NCBI GenBank assembly: GCA_933207985.1
Contig: OW240914.1
Coordinates: forward strand, 130,015,915 to 130,079,914
Direction of reading: 5' to 3'
From: Pelobates cultripes
Taxonomy: Eukaryota; Chordata; Amphibia; Anura; Pelobatidae
DNA: 64,000 bases
Positions within the stretch are counted from its first letter, which is position 1. Each line of letters opens with the position of its first letter. The notes below the pieces were generated by a model. The model ran no database searches and had not been told where the DNA came from. It saw nothing but the letters and a program-made list of their open reading frames with translations. The position numbers and the translations under genes are program-made. Shown here piece by piece: positions 8,416-21,270 of the stretch.

Positions 8416-10155
8416 GTAAGTATTGGTCTTACAGTATTCTGACTGCATGTATTATTGTGTATGAGGATTTAATGCTGTCTATCTATCTCTCTGTATGTCT
8501 GTCTATCTCTCTCTCTGTGTGTCTCTCTGTCTGTCTATCTCTCTCTGTGTGTTTCTCTGACAGCAATTCATGGGAATCCAGCTATTATGAGTGTATTTGT
8601 TACACTATCTGGTTGTAGCCCAAGGCTGAGTTGTATTATGTTGTTTACTGAAAGTCAGTGATTGACAACCATTTCTGGACCGAGTTACACCATCTTTTTA
8701 TTTTTATTTTTTTAATACCTTATTCAGCAGTGTCCCAGGTACTTGACTCGTTACTAATACTTTCAGCCATATTGACATATTGGTATTTAAAATAATAAGC
8801 ACCATAACCACTGCAGCACAGTGTGTTGGTTATGGTGCCGGAAGAGTACCATTAATAGGAGGGCACATAGATAAAGTAAACAACCAAGATTTATATAGAC
8901 CAGGTGCTCAACTATGTATAACCGCTTGTTCAAAGAGCAACAACACATATTATGCTAATGACCGCACCTATAGATAAAAATATAAACTTTATTAGATATT
9001 CGTAAAGTAAAATCACAGGGTACATATATATAGATCACATAAACAGAGTGCAAATAAAATCAGAATACGCCCCTTATTATAGTAGAACCGTAAGAAATCA
9101 TAATTAGACAAAGAGTCAATATAAACCAAAATCCCAGGCCATTTATTCCATACATGAATATACATACTCACAGAAAAAACAAACCGTTTTGAGAACAGAC
9201 AACACACAATACAACATGGTACCCTCTGTGTTAAAATGTGTTGGCAACTTACCTGGGTCTCACTGGGCACCCACATCTTAAGCCACATGACTAAGGTAAG
9301 TTGTTAAACTGTTCTAAAATGGGAGAGCAACAGGAAACTCCTGCACCATAACTACTATAGTGTGCTGTAGTTGTTATGGTGCATGGAGTTGTTGTTTTAT
9401 TAATAACCTGATAGGAATACCTGTTTTAATGCTGGGACTAATTATAAAGTAACACTAACATTATAATTACATATAGGTGTTTATAAAGTTTTGTATTCAT
9501 AGATCCTCCTCTATAAGTTAAAGTGGCTTTATCTCCCAATTTTTTTATTTATTTTTTTAAAACTTTTTTTTTTGGGTGTTTCATAAAGATACAAAATTCC
9601 AACATAGGCAAAATATATCATTAGTCAAAGTATGGACACTTTTTTTGTCTTGTGGTAAAGCCTCAACTTGATGACACTTGAACAGGGCCACTTTAAAAAA
9701 CAAAAACACATATACATACTCCCCTTTCCTCTAGTGGCATCCCAATCTCTCTGTGGCTACTACTCTTTTCTCTGTTGAGATTATGCGGATGGACAATCAT
9801 GGCCAATCAGATGCTTCTTCATCAAGATGCACTGAGGCCCCTACTGCACATCTGCAGCAATTGTCACACTGAAGCAATTGTTTTAGCTACATTTAGAAGC
9901 AGTATGGAAGCTTGTCCATACTTGGAAAAAATTATATTAGAGATCTATTGGAGTATGGTATTCGGCACACACTGACTTAAATTCATGGATTGTATAGTCC
10001 ACAACAGTTGGAGTGCCGAAGGTTTGCCCGCACATGCGCCCAAGTCAAGCATGTTCACCAAATTATCCATAAGCTGTGTAAAAAATAAATAATAATAATA
10101 AAATAATGGATAGTGCGAGTATTTTACATTTTTGGATTTGTATTCTTGCCCGCAG
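8416..10155 (+). other. GOLGA7: GOLGA7 intron 1
   Basis: The intron is 1.74 kb between gtaagt at 8416 and the acceptor ttgcccgcag ending at 10155. It holds the CTNT microsatellite, a palindromic stretch near 9345-9390 ('ccataacta..agttgttatgg') and AT-rich unique sequence. No exon is seen inside. Confidence 0.55.
8478..8558 (+). repeat. CTAT/CTCT/CTGT microsatellite
   Basis: This is an impure pyrimidine-rich tetranucleotide tract within intron 1 of GOLGA7. Confidence 0.8.
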
Positions 10156-10281
10156 GTTGCGCCACTCATGGCTATGAGACCTCAGGCGGCTGTGGCCGGA
10201 AAAGTCTTCATACAGAGAGACTACACCAATGGCACTCTGTGTCAGTTCCAGACAAAGTTTCCCACTGAGCTGGAGACCCGG
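10156..10281 (+). CDS. GOLGA7: GOLGA7 coding exon 1 (start codon exon)
   Basis: GOLGA7 (GCP16) is a small peripheral Golgi protein. It binds and stabilises the palmitoyltransferase ZDHHC9, and the pair palmitoylates Ras (yeast Erf4/Erf2 counterpart). The exon opens after ttgcccgcag and ends CGG|gtatgt. Translation from ATG at 10168 gives 38 residues including [12 protein letters not shown] and [12 protein letters not shown], which match the family closely. A second ATG at 10174 matches the usual mammalian start, where the protein begins MRPQ. Both have half-good contexts (G at +4 for the first, G at -3 for the second), so either or both could be used. The phase at the exon end is 0. Confidence 0.95.
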
Positions 10282-10736
10282 GTATGTTTGAGAAAAAGAT
10301 GCCTAAAATGCTTTGAACTCCACAAAAGTATATGTGTAAATTCTTCTATATTTACTTCTTTGTGAATGCAGCATAATTTTGTGATCCCTTCACTGTAACT
10401 GATATTTTCACTGTATTCAGAGAATTAAATCCATGTTTGGATTTCCAGAGTTTTTTCTATCTCAGTCTGGGGATTTGGCATTGAATGTCAGTTGCAGTTT
10501 TCCATGGTAAAACAATAAATGTAGTCCGGGCACTCAGGATCACTTATTTTATTAACCTTTTTATTCACTGCGTCAGGGGGTGGGGGAGGCAGAGTGAGCT
10601 ATTATTCAAGGAATACAGCATCCCTTTAAATAACTGCTTTTCATACATTGCTATTTACATACTGATTCTGCCAGCAGGCATCTGTTGTGTCTAAGAAAAC
10701 ACATGTTTATGATGAGTACCTTATGTAAAGATTTGA

Positions 10737-11217
10737 AAGGACCACTATAGTGCCAGGAAAACATACTCGTTTTCCTGGCACTATAGTGCCCTGAGGGCAC
10801 CCCCTCCCGTCGGGCTCTGGGGAGAGGAAAGGGGTTAAAACTTACCTTTCTCCAGCGCTGGGCGGGGAGCTCTCCTCCTCCGATCCTCCTCTTCTCCTCC
10901 CATTCGGCTGAATGCGCACGCGTGGCAAGAGCTGCACGCGCATTCAGCCGGTCGCATAGGAAAGCATTTACAATGCTTTCCTATGGACGCTTGCGTGCTC
11001 TCACTGTGATTTTCACAGTGAGAAGCACGCAAGCGCCTCTAGCGGCTGTCAATGAGACAGCCACTAGAGGCTTTGGAGGAAGGTATACCCATTTGTAAAC
11101 ATAGCAGTTTCTCTGAAACTGCTATGTTTATAAAATAATGGGTTAATCCTAGCTGGACCTGGCACCCAGACCACTTCATTAAGCTGAAGTGGTCTGGGTG
11201 CCTAGAGTGGTCCTTTT
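10737..11217 (+). mobile_element. MITE family A, second copy
   Basis: It has the same ends (AAAGGACCACTATAG ... CTAGAGTGGTCCTTTT) and the same internal palindromes as 6951-7416. It differs by small gaps and by substitutions at the terminal bases. Confidence 0.8.
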
Positions 11218-12210
11218 AACTGATGATCATGCTCCCTGGTTTTCAGTGATGAACAATGTTGAAAATGTTATGAAACTTGTCAACTCCTGGCTTATAGTAT
11301 TTAAAATTATGACTGTTCATAAAAAACTTTGAATGGAATATTGAATACATACCTTAGAATAAACCTTTAGTTAATTATCAAAACTGATTAGAAAATATCA
11401 GATATTGCTCCGCTGACGTTTGCAGCAATAAAGATGCAATAAAATGCTGCCATAGTACTATGTCCATTTGAGGGAAAGTGATACTCTGTTATGTAAAGTA
11501 ATACAAGAGGAGGAAAAACTATTTTCATATGTTTTTCTGTATTTACTTTACATGTTTGTGTTTTTCAAATCTCGATTCCTTTTTTTTTTTTTTTGAGTAA
11601 ATGGAGCATACAATGGCATGGCCTATCTGCAACATAGCATTACCCTCATACACAAAGTGGTGGGCATCAGTTTACTCCTCATTCACGTAAATAGAATTTA
11701 CTGAACACGTGGTTATATCGTAGATTTTACCATGTTCTAAACAGACAAGCTTATATTTGAAATATTAGTGTATACAAAAAACTAAATCTCAGCAGTTGTG
11801 GACCACTCTAGCATCTTGAAACTGTAATTTGGATGGAATTCGACACATGTAAAAAGATGAATTGTATCATTGCTGTATTGAAGAGACCTTCTAGAGTGGA
11901 GTTGAGCCATTCCTTCATTTTGTTTATTAATTTATTTTTTTCAATGTTCTAAAGATAATGCATTAAAATATTTACAGAGACATTAATGATTGGGAATTTG
12001 AAACAGGGTGAATTTTGGGGCCCATGGAAACCAAGCAAAGCTTTTTGTTCATACTTCATTAAAGTAATGCTTTAGTTTTGTCATGTTATCTTGGGGGATA
12101 ATTGGGGACTACACTTTTTGTACATTGAAAATAGATTAAAATCTGGGCTAACGATGGACAATATAAAGTCACTAACGGATCAGTATTTATTCATCTTGTT
12201 TTTCCTTTAA

Positions 12211-12475
12211 TTAAAGAAACACTATAGTGCTAGGAATACAAACCTGTTTTCCCAACGCTATAGTGCCCTAGTCTAAAGTTTGTTCTCAGGGCCCCCCCAA
12301 CTGCAATAAAAAAAAATGTTATTTAAAAAAAAAAAAAAAAAGGCAGGGGGGATTACATACGTATTCTCCAGCAAACCAAGACTGCAGTGCCTTTTTTTTT
12401 TTTTTTTGCAGGATTAAATGACATGGTGACTGTACCCAGACTCATCTCAATGAAGTGGGCTTGGTGACTTTTTTT
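12211..12475 (+). repeat. MITE fragment with A/T homopolymers
   Basis: It starts 'aaacactatagtgctaggaatac' and has the fold-back partner 'cccaacgctatagtgccc', followed by poly-A and poly-T runs. It is related to the terminal hairpins of the other MITEs. Confidence 0.5.
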
Positions 12476-12977
12476 TTTTTTTAGGTCCCACCTGAAAAAA
12501 TTAGTATTTCGATATAAACTGTAATACTCATTTTCACTGTGTTGGAATTTCACAGAAATTCCAACCCAGTCAAGAGATATACAGAGACAAATTTGGGGCT
12601 ATTTTTTTTTTTTTTTCCTGTGTTTCTCCTCCGTCTGACTTTCTTAGACCCAGGGCAGAGTCTAAGTGTCAATTCCGACGGCCATCATTAGTGACGCTGC
12701 AGGGAATTGGCTGTCACTGCGGGATTCTCCATAGACTTCAATGCTGTACAGCGGTGACTTAGAAGAAAACTGAACAAGATGGCTGCGCACCATTACCTGC
12801 CCTTACTCTCACAGTAAAGGGTTTCTTTTCAAATATTTTAATTTTTTTTTATTTTATGAAGGTTTTATATTTTACATCAATATATGCAATACTTTTATAT
12901 TGAATACATATAAGTCAAATTGCATATGGAGATACATACATCAAATGTACAAACAAAACAACAACAAAAAATTAGTT

Positions 12978-13258
12978 TAAAGGGACACTATAGTCACCAG
13001 AACAATTACAGCTTATTGAATGTGTTCTGGTGAGTAGAATCATTACCTTCAGGCTTTTTGCTGTAAACACTGTCTTTTCAGAGAAAATGCAGAGTTTACA
13101 TTACAGCCTAGTGATAACTTCACTGGCCACTCCTTAGATGGCTGTTAGAGATCCTTCATGGGTCATGCCTAAAATGCACTGACCTTTCCTCATAGAGATT
13201 CATTGATTCAATTAATCTCTATGAGGAGATGCTGATTGGCCCGGGCTGTGTTTGAATC
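12978..13258 (-). repeat. MITE family B, partial
   Basis: It opens 'aaagggacactatagtcaccagaac', passes the 'taacttcactggccactcc' block and the 'tcaatt..aatctctatgagga' palindrome, and stops at the microsatellite at 13264. Confidence 0.7.
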
Positions 13259-13263
13259 AAGTG

Positions 13264-13267
13264 TATA

Positions 13268-13299
<32 letters not shown>

Positions 13300-13323
13300 T
13301 GTGTGTATGTATGTATATGTATA

Positions 13324-13415
<92 letters not shown>
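13264..13415 (+). repeat. (TG)n/(TATG)n/(TA)n microsatellite
   Basis: A TG-rich part grades into a TA run of about 80 bases. Long Tyr-Ile or Val-Cys ORFs here are artefacts of the dinucleotide repeat. The alternating purine-pyrimidine tract could adopt unusual structure. Confidence 0.95.
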
Positions 13416-13417
<2 letters not shown>

Positions 13418-13855
13418 AAATAGTTGTATACATGAGACACATAATCCAAGGAATTCATGTATAAAGTGAAATCATGAGGCAAAAATGTGGTTCTTAGTTG
13501 AGTTCATTTGCATATCCTACCCAGAGTCCCTTGCAGTAGTGATATTTCTGTGGGAAAAGCAAGTTTTATTGCTTGACTGGTGTGTGTATTTGTGTTTTGC
13601 AATGTCATAAGACTGCTTTTCCCACAGAAATCTTACTTTAACAGTACTCTCACTACGGCAAGGGATTCTGGGTAGGCGTATGCAAATGGGCTCATTTTTG
13701 ACTCCTAATTCCAGTTTATTCCTGGATTCCTTGGAGTATGTCTGCTGTTAGCAATGTAATAACTATCCACTTACTTCAGGTGGAAGGTGTTTTCATCCAA
13801 ATTTTTTTTCCCCACCACAATTCTCTTGGTATGTAATAAAAAATATATATATCTC

Positions 13856-13884
13856 TATCCATCTATCTATCTATCTATCTATCT
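13856..13884 (+). repeat. (CTAT)n microsatellite
   Basis: This is a short run of about seven clean tetranucleotide units. Confidence 0.9.
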
Positions 13885-13908
13885 GTGGTCAGGGACAATA
13901 AGCTGAGT

Positions 13909-14610
13909 TGTGGTGTGCCGAAACCGACATTCGGGTAGACCTGTAAAAAGAGGGCAAAAAGTTAAGTTTAATACGTGTCTACATAACACCACCAATACTT
14001 TACATTTTATCAGCATTTATAAACATACCGGAAAGAGAAAATTGGTTAGTGGGAGATACTTAATAACACCAAGATACTGGCTGACCTATGTTATGCCAAG
14101 TGGTGAAACAATTAAGCTAAATTGGTAACTTGGGAACCTAACTAGTTGCCAAGTGGCAATGAGAGGCTCTACCTCTGATTTGGCCCATTGGCTATGTTTG
14201 CCACCGAGCATTTTGGCGGGGTGTTGGCCTCTCGGTGAGGATTAAAGAGATTCAAAATAAGTTGGCCATGACAGGTGAGGCCGTAACTGCTTTGCCAAGA
14301 GGGCGGAGATGCGAGGCAGTAACTATGATTTGGCCCAAGTGGCGAATACCTCCGTTGTTGAGGATGGGAGTTGGCCTCGCAGGACAGCTATATAATGACA
14401 CAAGAAGCCGAAAACTACTTATGGCCACTTAGGGTACAACCAGACCAACCTAAAGATAAATTTTGTAGAGCGAGTGGTTGTTGTAAGAAGGGAGGTAGTA
14501 TCGTAAAGCGAATCACTTACGTGGTGTTTTTAAAAACACAATATATAAAATATAATTCAATATATATTCATTATTTTATTCAGTGCCTCTCTTTCAGAAG
14601 TGTGAGATAA
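13909..14610 (+). repeat. Unclassified transposon-like block, possibly LTR-derived
   Basis: It begins TGTGGTGTGCCGAAACC and holds a TATATAA at about 14389. Its base composition is different from the flanks. I found no matching CA end or target duplication, so calling it an LTR is only a suggestion. No protein motif is seen. Confidence 0.3.
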
Positions 14611-14939
14611 ATTGACACTGTGTGTCAGAATTTTGATCAAAAAAGTTGAATTGGGGATGTTTTGAAAGGAGCACCATGGCAGACTTCAGCTTCCATCACA
14701 ACGTAATCTGCATGAAGTTGTTATGGGAGCTGGAGTTGCTGGGCTAAGGCTAAAACCAGTTTTAAAACTTTTAACTGCAAATTCGCGCCTTTGTGTGCCC
14801 TTCCACACTGCCTCCTCTGTCTTTCTCCCAGCCGCCACACTGATGCGGAAGGATTGTTTTGGGTACCGGTGATTTTCTGCATTATCTGAATTGGCTTCCT
14901 GTCAAACAAGGCATTTGCTTGGAAATCCCAGCTAACTCT

Positions 14940-15165
14940 TCTAATAATAATAATAATAATTATTGGTATTTATATAGCGCCAGCTTATTCTGCAGCATTT
15001 TACAATAAAAATGTTCTAATTATTATTTATATAGCGCCATCAGATTCCGTAGCGCTGTACAATGGGTGGACTAACAGACGTGTAATTGTAACCAGAAAAT
15101 TGGACGTACAGGAACAGAGAGGTGGAGAGCCCTGCTCAATGAGCTTACATTCTAGAGGGATTGGC
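14940..15165 (-). repeat. L2-type LINE 3' end (antisense)
   Basis: On the - strand this reads as a LINE 3' UTR: 'gaatgtaagctcattgagcaggg', then 'cccattgtacagcgct', then a tail of ATT-type repeats. The same tail occurs at 15180-15265, 40362-40420, 41570-41730 and, on +, 43690-43800. Confidence 0.75.
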
Positions 15166-15179
15166 TTTAAAATCCCAGC

Positions 15180-15268
15180 TAACTCTAATATTATTATTAT
15201 TATTATTTATTATTATTATTAGTATTTATATAGCTCCAGCTTATTCCGCAGTGACTTACAATAAAAAT
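15180..15268 (-). repeat. L2-type LINE tail fragment (antisense)
   Basis: ATT repeats are followed by 'tatagctccagcttattccgcag', a shortened copy of the tail described at 14940. Confidence 0.6.
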
Positions 15269-16483
15269 GTTCTAATGAGGGTATTAATAATTATGCAAAC
15301 TTGCATGAGATCACATATCACTGCGAAGGAGTTTGCAGCTCAATTCATAATACACGGGGATGTCTGATATACTTCCATGAGCTTCTATGGCCATTTTCAT
15401 CATCAACTTGTCGTGACTTCATCTGTCAAGGACCGTGTCATTGGTGTTCTCAATCATTTGCATGTTTTCAAAATTGGAGTCTTTGCATGATTCACCATGC
15501 ATTTTCAACATTTGCAAAAAAAGGTGTCTGACATCTGTTGAGCAGAGGAGAAAGCTTCTTGAATAAAATTGTATGTATTTTATCTTCAAATTAAATTGTA
15601 ATTTCAATGAAATTCCAGAATTTGAAAGGCTGTATTCTTTCAAAGTTTCCAGTTTTGGTGTTTGATTACACTACAGATCAAACTTGTCACTGTGAAAACT
15701 TTGGTAGTGTGATGAATTCGTCTGGAGCGGTTATGGGAAATTGCGCTGATCAAGCCCATGGTTTTATATAGGAATATGCCATTGTGAATAAGTGTGTTCT
15801 CTTTTTGTTAAGCTGTGCAATTCTTGCCTGTCTCATCCATTCTCCTGTGTTGTTTCTAAACATTCCAGGCTGCTCTCTACATGTAGCCTCAGGGCATCTC
15901 AATAGCCCATGTACAAAACTAATATTTTTTTTCTGCAGAAAACCTAAAGCAGATTTGATTTCCTTGGCTCATCTTAGGCTGAATAAAAGTCTTTCCTTTT
16001 GGTGGTAGAGATGGATTGTGTCGCCTCCTTTATGGTGTATGTTCTTGCAGATAATTGGTGCACAGTCTGCACACTTGATTCAGGGAGAGGAACCCTGTCT
16101 TTCCCACATTTAACATACTAGTGAATACATGCAGGGATGGCAAAAAAATTCCACTAGTCTCCTCACCTATCCTTTGTGAGAAACTAAAACAAGTGTTCCA
16201 TTCCATATACATATTTTTATTTATTTATTCATTAAATAAATAGGTTATAATGAGGTTTTGGTATGTAATATGTATGTGTAAGTGCACATATCTACGTATA
16301 TCTCATATATTGTACACTTGTTTTAGCAGGGCCTTCTTCAGCTCTGGTCTTATTTTGTATGTCAGTTACAAATTGTAAAATATCCCCATTCTATAATTGA
16401 AAGTGTTGAGGAATATGTTGGTGCTATATAATATAAATTTAGAGAAATTAGAACAAAATTACCTATCCAAATAGGTTTCTTTT

Positions 16484-16629
16484 GAGGTTGAAACATACAC
16501 TTTAATTTGATTGATAAAACATAACATTTGATTAAAAATTCTATTTAAAAACGTATAAAAAAAATGAATTTGGTTTGATTTTTAAATGTTTCATTTTATC
16601 AATCAAATTAAAGTGTATGTTTCAACCTC
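16484..16629. repeat. Inverted repeat with 36-bp perfect arms
   Basis: The arms are at 16484-16519 and 16594-16629, with a 74-bp centre. Imperfect pairing continues on both sides of each arm. It looks like a small palindromic element or a strong hairpin in intron 2 of GOLGA7. Confidence 0.85.
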
Positions 16630-16738
16630 CAAAAGAATGCTCATAGGCCAGCCGGCCGACAAAAGGCAGCATTATTGAAAGCATACATATACGTTAAAGA
16701 GCGCTGCCATGTACATTGTTTATTTTTCTGTTATCAAA

Positions 16739-17214
16739 TTAAATGAACACTACAGGGTCAGGAATAGAAAGGTTAAAACACTATTTAGGTCCCCAGCCCA
16801 CCACACCTTACCCCCTTAAATATAGTAGTTTATGCAACTTTATTCCAGTGCCGCACTTGCACCGCGCCCAATCAGCCTCCTTGGTTGACATCAGAATTAA
16901 TCTCAGCCAATTTAATGCTTCCCCATAGGAAGCAATTGTCAATTCTGAGGGGCCAAACACCCTGCTGGCAATCAGCATCTCCTCATAGAGATGCATTGAA
17001 TCAGTGCATATCTATGGGGAAACTTCAACATCTCCATGCAGAGCACCTCCAGTTGCCGTCTGAGTGACTGCCACTGGATGTGTGCCTAGTAAGCAATGTA
17101 GACAATGCATTTTCTTGAAAAGGCAGGTTTTACAGCATAAAGCCTGCAAGGACTTACTATACTCACCAGAACAACTTCATTAAGTTGTCCTGGTGACCAT
17201 AGCGTCCCTTTAAG
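16739..17214 (+). mobile_element. MITE family B, near full length
   Basis: It starts 'aaatgaacactacagggtcagg' and ends 'tcctggtgaccatagcgtccctttaa'. This copy holds the complete internal order, including the 'tagagatgcattgaatcagtgc' palindrome, and is the best reference for the interrupted copy at 318-725/6457-6602. Confidence 0.75.
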
Positions 17215-17529
17215 AGATGTGTGTGTTGTGTTTTTTTTTTTTTTTTTATGTTGCTAATGGGAGGGCGGAGATCAGAGCAGACCTTTTTAGATCTCCCCAA
17301 ATGATTTATACCTCCAAATCAGGTACAAATACAATGAACTTTTACATTTACTCCAACGCTTACGTTTGTGAGTTTAAAAAAAAAAAAAATAGTAGGACAG
17401 CCAATGGGAATGGTCGCATAATCGTTGTGCTCCTACCCGATCGGCGAAAAGCGGCAAATAACAGCGACTAAACTGCAGAAACAGACAACCAAACAACTCC
17501 CATCAAGCACTGACAAGCTGCTCCACCCG

Positions 17530-18325
17530 ATGGCGGCAAAAAACAAACCAAAACTGGACAAATTACTGAGAGACTGGGACATTTTTCGCACAAAAAACGC
17601 CGGAAAGGGAACAAGATGGCGCCGAAGAAGGAGCGGAGGCGCAGACGTCTGACACAGAGAACGAAGCTCAGGCGGGGAGTGAGGGGCCAATAATGGAGTC
17701 CAGAATGAAATCTCTGCTGGAAACATTGAATACCTCTCTGATGCACCAATTTAAAGAGGTAATAGCCAACCTAAACAAAGATGTGACGGAGTTGGGTGAG
17801 CGCACATTGCATATAGAAAACAAAATGGCGGAACATGCAGAGGCCCATAATAGCATGGCGGATGCCATGCAGGAGATGGAGCACAAACTACATGCCCATG
17901 AAGATAAGCTAACTGATCTGCAAGATCGTTCCAGGAGGAATAATGTGCGAATAAGGGGCATTTCGGAAGATATAGATGGCAAACAATTGCTCCAATACAT
18001 AACAACCTTCTTTGCCAAGCTCATACTGGAAGTGGACCCAGACCTTCTGGTCTTAGACCGCATACACAGAGTCGGGAGGCCGAAACACATACCGATTTCA
18101 TCACCACATGATGTGTTAATGAGGATCCATTATTTTCATGTCAAAGATCAAATTATGAAAGCCAGCCGCAAAAACCGACCCCAGAATACAAATCGCTGCA
18201 AATCTACGCAGATCTCTCTCCAGCCACACTACTTCAACGCCGGAACCTGGCGCTTATCACGACTTCTCTACGTGCTCAAAACGTGCCTTACTGTTGGGGA
18301 TTCCCCACCAAGATCCAGGTGCTAA
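17530..18325 (+). pseudogene. L1 ORF1 pseudogene
   Basis: ATG at 17530 starts MAAKNKPKLDKLLRDWD. The frame shifts near 17590 into the one holding MESRMKSLLETL (17693). Residues after 17693 form a long heptad-rich coiled coil. RRNNVRIRGISED follows, which is the RRM entry motif typical of L1 ORF1p, and then a C-terminal-domain-like part with RIHRVGRP. The end at 18325 departs from the family and suggests another frameshift. The protein would form trimers that bind LINE RNA. Confidence 0.8.
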
Positions 18326-19116
18326 AAAATGGGACTCTCCACATGATCAGGACGGTGGAGTAGGGACGCAAATTACTGAGACACTGGGACAACCCTATCC
18401 AGGATCCGAAGCACCTACCTGCGCCCGGCCCTAGGTGGGTAAATCCAGAGTGGCAAAAAGCACCATGAATTGCACCGAAATTACCATGACTTTGTACATC
18501 TTATAACAGAGAGGGCATGATGTTCTCATATGGGTAATGTAAATGTAAACTGTTTGTTTGAAATTGCTGGGTGCAGTGGCCCCCCTGGGGGGTTGTGTGA
18601 GAAGCTAATTAAAAAACGCCGGGCCCTGGAGGGGGCATACATATTGTGGTACCATTTCCCGCCGGAGGGAGCCCTGGTATCTCAACCAGAAAGCTCGCAT
18701 ATTACTTACCATAAGGTTTTAATTAAATACACACAAAAAAAAGCGCAACATATTAAGATGGATAGACGCCGTAGAAAGGGAATACAATCACCAAGATGGG
18801 AAGTAGTTGAGACTTAAACTTGCAGTTTAAGAGTATAGCCGACACCAGTGGGAATATTCGCACACTGGTAGAGGCTACCATTACCACGACCCCTGGTAGT
18901 TGTCTTGGCCCTCAGGAAGGCAACTCCAGACCCCTAGGGGTTAATTCTTGGGCCATTGAGTTTTATTGTATGTAAGTTATAAAATGTTATGCTGTTTCAT
19001 TCCCCTATCCTTCTCCACCCCCCAGAACTCTTGCAAATCTCTACCATGGGTGCCCAGGATAAAGCTAGTAAAGTCATGCCAGGCCCCCGATCAATCCAAC
19101 AGCCAAGACTACATTT

Positions 19117-21270
19117 ATGAAAATAGTCACGTACAATGTTAAGGGGTTAAACACCCAACACAAGCGTACTCTCCTGTACAAAGATCTGTCCAAATGGCAT
19201 AGCGACATAGTGTGCCTACAAGAGACACACTTTAACAAACAACCGCAAAAATCCCTGTACCCTCAGTCATACAGTAGTCATACAGCACTCCACTGCTCAC
19301 AAAATAGGGTGAATGCTCACTGACAACATGGCATTCACCCTATTGCGCATGGACAGTTATTTGATCATAGTTTGTATTGTGAACGAGATAAAATACACTA
19401 TAACGAATGCCTACTTCCCAAATACAAACCAAGCCCAGTTCTTAGAAATGCTGTGTAATAAGATAGATAAGATCAAACAGGGTACCCTGGTGTTGTGTGG
19501 GGATTTCAACTTTATAGCAGAACCAGCCTTGGACTCATCAGCCAAGCTTACAAACATAAGATTAAAGGCGTTGCAGGGTTCCTGCAAGTCTTTAAGAACC
19601 CGTCTTCATTTCCATAACCTGCTCGATGTGTGGCGCACCCTGCACGACCATGAAAAAGATTATACGTTCCACTCAGTGGTCCATAACTCTTACTCGACCT
19701 CTTGTACACATCACCCACAGACCTGATCCAAATAGAGAATTGTGTGATAGGACAGATGACTTGGTCTGATCATGCACCAGTCTTTTTATACATTAAAGAC
19801 GCCCACACACACACAGGGAAGGGGTTCTGGAGGCTCAACGAATCACTACTCCATGATCTAGACTTTATCAAAAGCGTTCGGGTAGAACTGAAAGAATATT
19901 TCGCTAGGAACAACAATGGGGAGACGTCCCTGGAAACTCTATGGCTGGCCAATAAGGCGGTGATTAGGGGCATTTTTATAAAGAGGGCGTCTTACCTAAA
20001 ATGGGAACGGGAATCTCAAATGACAGAATGGCTCCAAAAACTAGAAATATTGACAAGACAAAATAAACGCGAAGCATCCAGTGAATTGGCATCACAGATT
20101 AAGACACTAAAATCCCAGATTGACGAAGCCAATTTGCTGAAAACAAACTATCATATACAGAAACTAAAAGCCAGGTTCTACAACCAGGGAAACAGGGTAG
20201 GCAAAGTGCTGGCCAATTTACTCAAACATAGACAAACAAAACACTGTATCTCATCCATAAGAATAAACAACACAAAAATGGTACACAAACCCCAGGACAT
20301 TAGCAAAGCATTTGCAACATTTTATAAAGCTCTCTATAACATAGAGACAGACCAACCCAAAATACGACCAACGGGGGATCAGATCCAGAACTTCCTAGAC
20401 AAGGTGTCCCTCCCCAAATTGAATGCCAACCAAATAGCATCTTTAAATGCACATATATCGACTGACAAAATCCTTAAAATTATAGCTGGGTTACCCCCAC
20501 ACAAAGCACCGGGACCAGATGGTCTAACATGCAAATATTACAAGGTTTTTGGTGACCTCTTAGAACCATACATGACAAAGCTATTTAATTCCACTAACCA
20601 AGAAAAAGGCCTACCGACAGACTTGTTACTAGCCAATATCATTACATTACCCAAGCCGGGGAAGCAACCCAATGAATGCAAAACTTTTACACCCATATCG
20701 CTGCTTAACATGGACGCAAAGATCTATGCCAAATGGCTAGCTACTAGATTATCCTCAGTCATACCAACCCTAATAAAGGGAGATCAAGTGGGGTTTGTGT
20801 CTGGGCGCCAAGGGGCAGATAATTCATGGAAGGTGGTGGACCTGTTGAGCCATATGAGACGAGCCGGGACCGAGGGCCTACTGTTCTCGCTAGACGCGGA
20901 AAAAGCGTTTGACCGGCTGGGCTGGGGGTTCTTGGTCTCGGCCCTGGGAAGGTTTGGAATCCCACAATTTTTTTTTATCCTAAATAATGGCCCTATACAA
21001 CGAACCAACAGCGGTAGTCTCTACGGGTGGTTACACATCTGCCAGATTTAAGGTGACAAACGGTACGAGGCAAGGTTTCCCTCTGTCTCCGATTTTGTAT
21101 ATATTAGCACTCTAACTGTTAGCGGAACTGATCGGATCCACACCCAACGTACATGCTATTAATATAGGAGGCGAAGAACACAAGCTTAGCCTCTTTGCGG
21201 ACGACGTCCTAATCACTATGACCCAGCCAAGGACATCAGTTCCAGAAGTCCACTTGTTACTCTCTAAGCT
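19117..21270 (+). pseudogene. L1 ORF2 pseudogene (endonuclease and reverse transcriptase)
   Basis: It starts at ATG 19117 with MKIVTYNVKGLN and CLQETHF, the endonuclease Asn and Glu motifs. GDFNFI follows at about 19500, and SDHAPVFL after a shift near 19700. The RT region has KAPGPDGL, the 'FTPISLLN' block, a GFVSGRQ-type motif and FSLDAEKAFDR. After a further shift near 21000 it has FADDVL at 21194-21211, the catalytic box. The protein would nick DNA and prime reverse transcription. The C-terminal cysteine region is missing because the copy stops here. Confidence 0.85.

Noticed and set aside
13219..13482. Tyr-Ile and Val-Cys rich ORFs on both strands
   Set aside because: They are translations of the TG/TA microsatellite.
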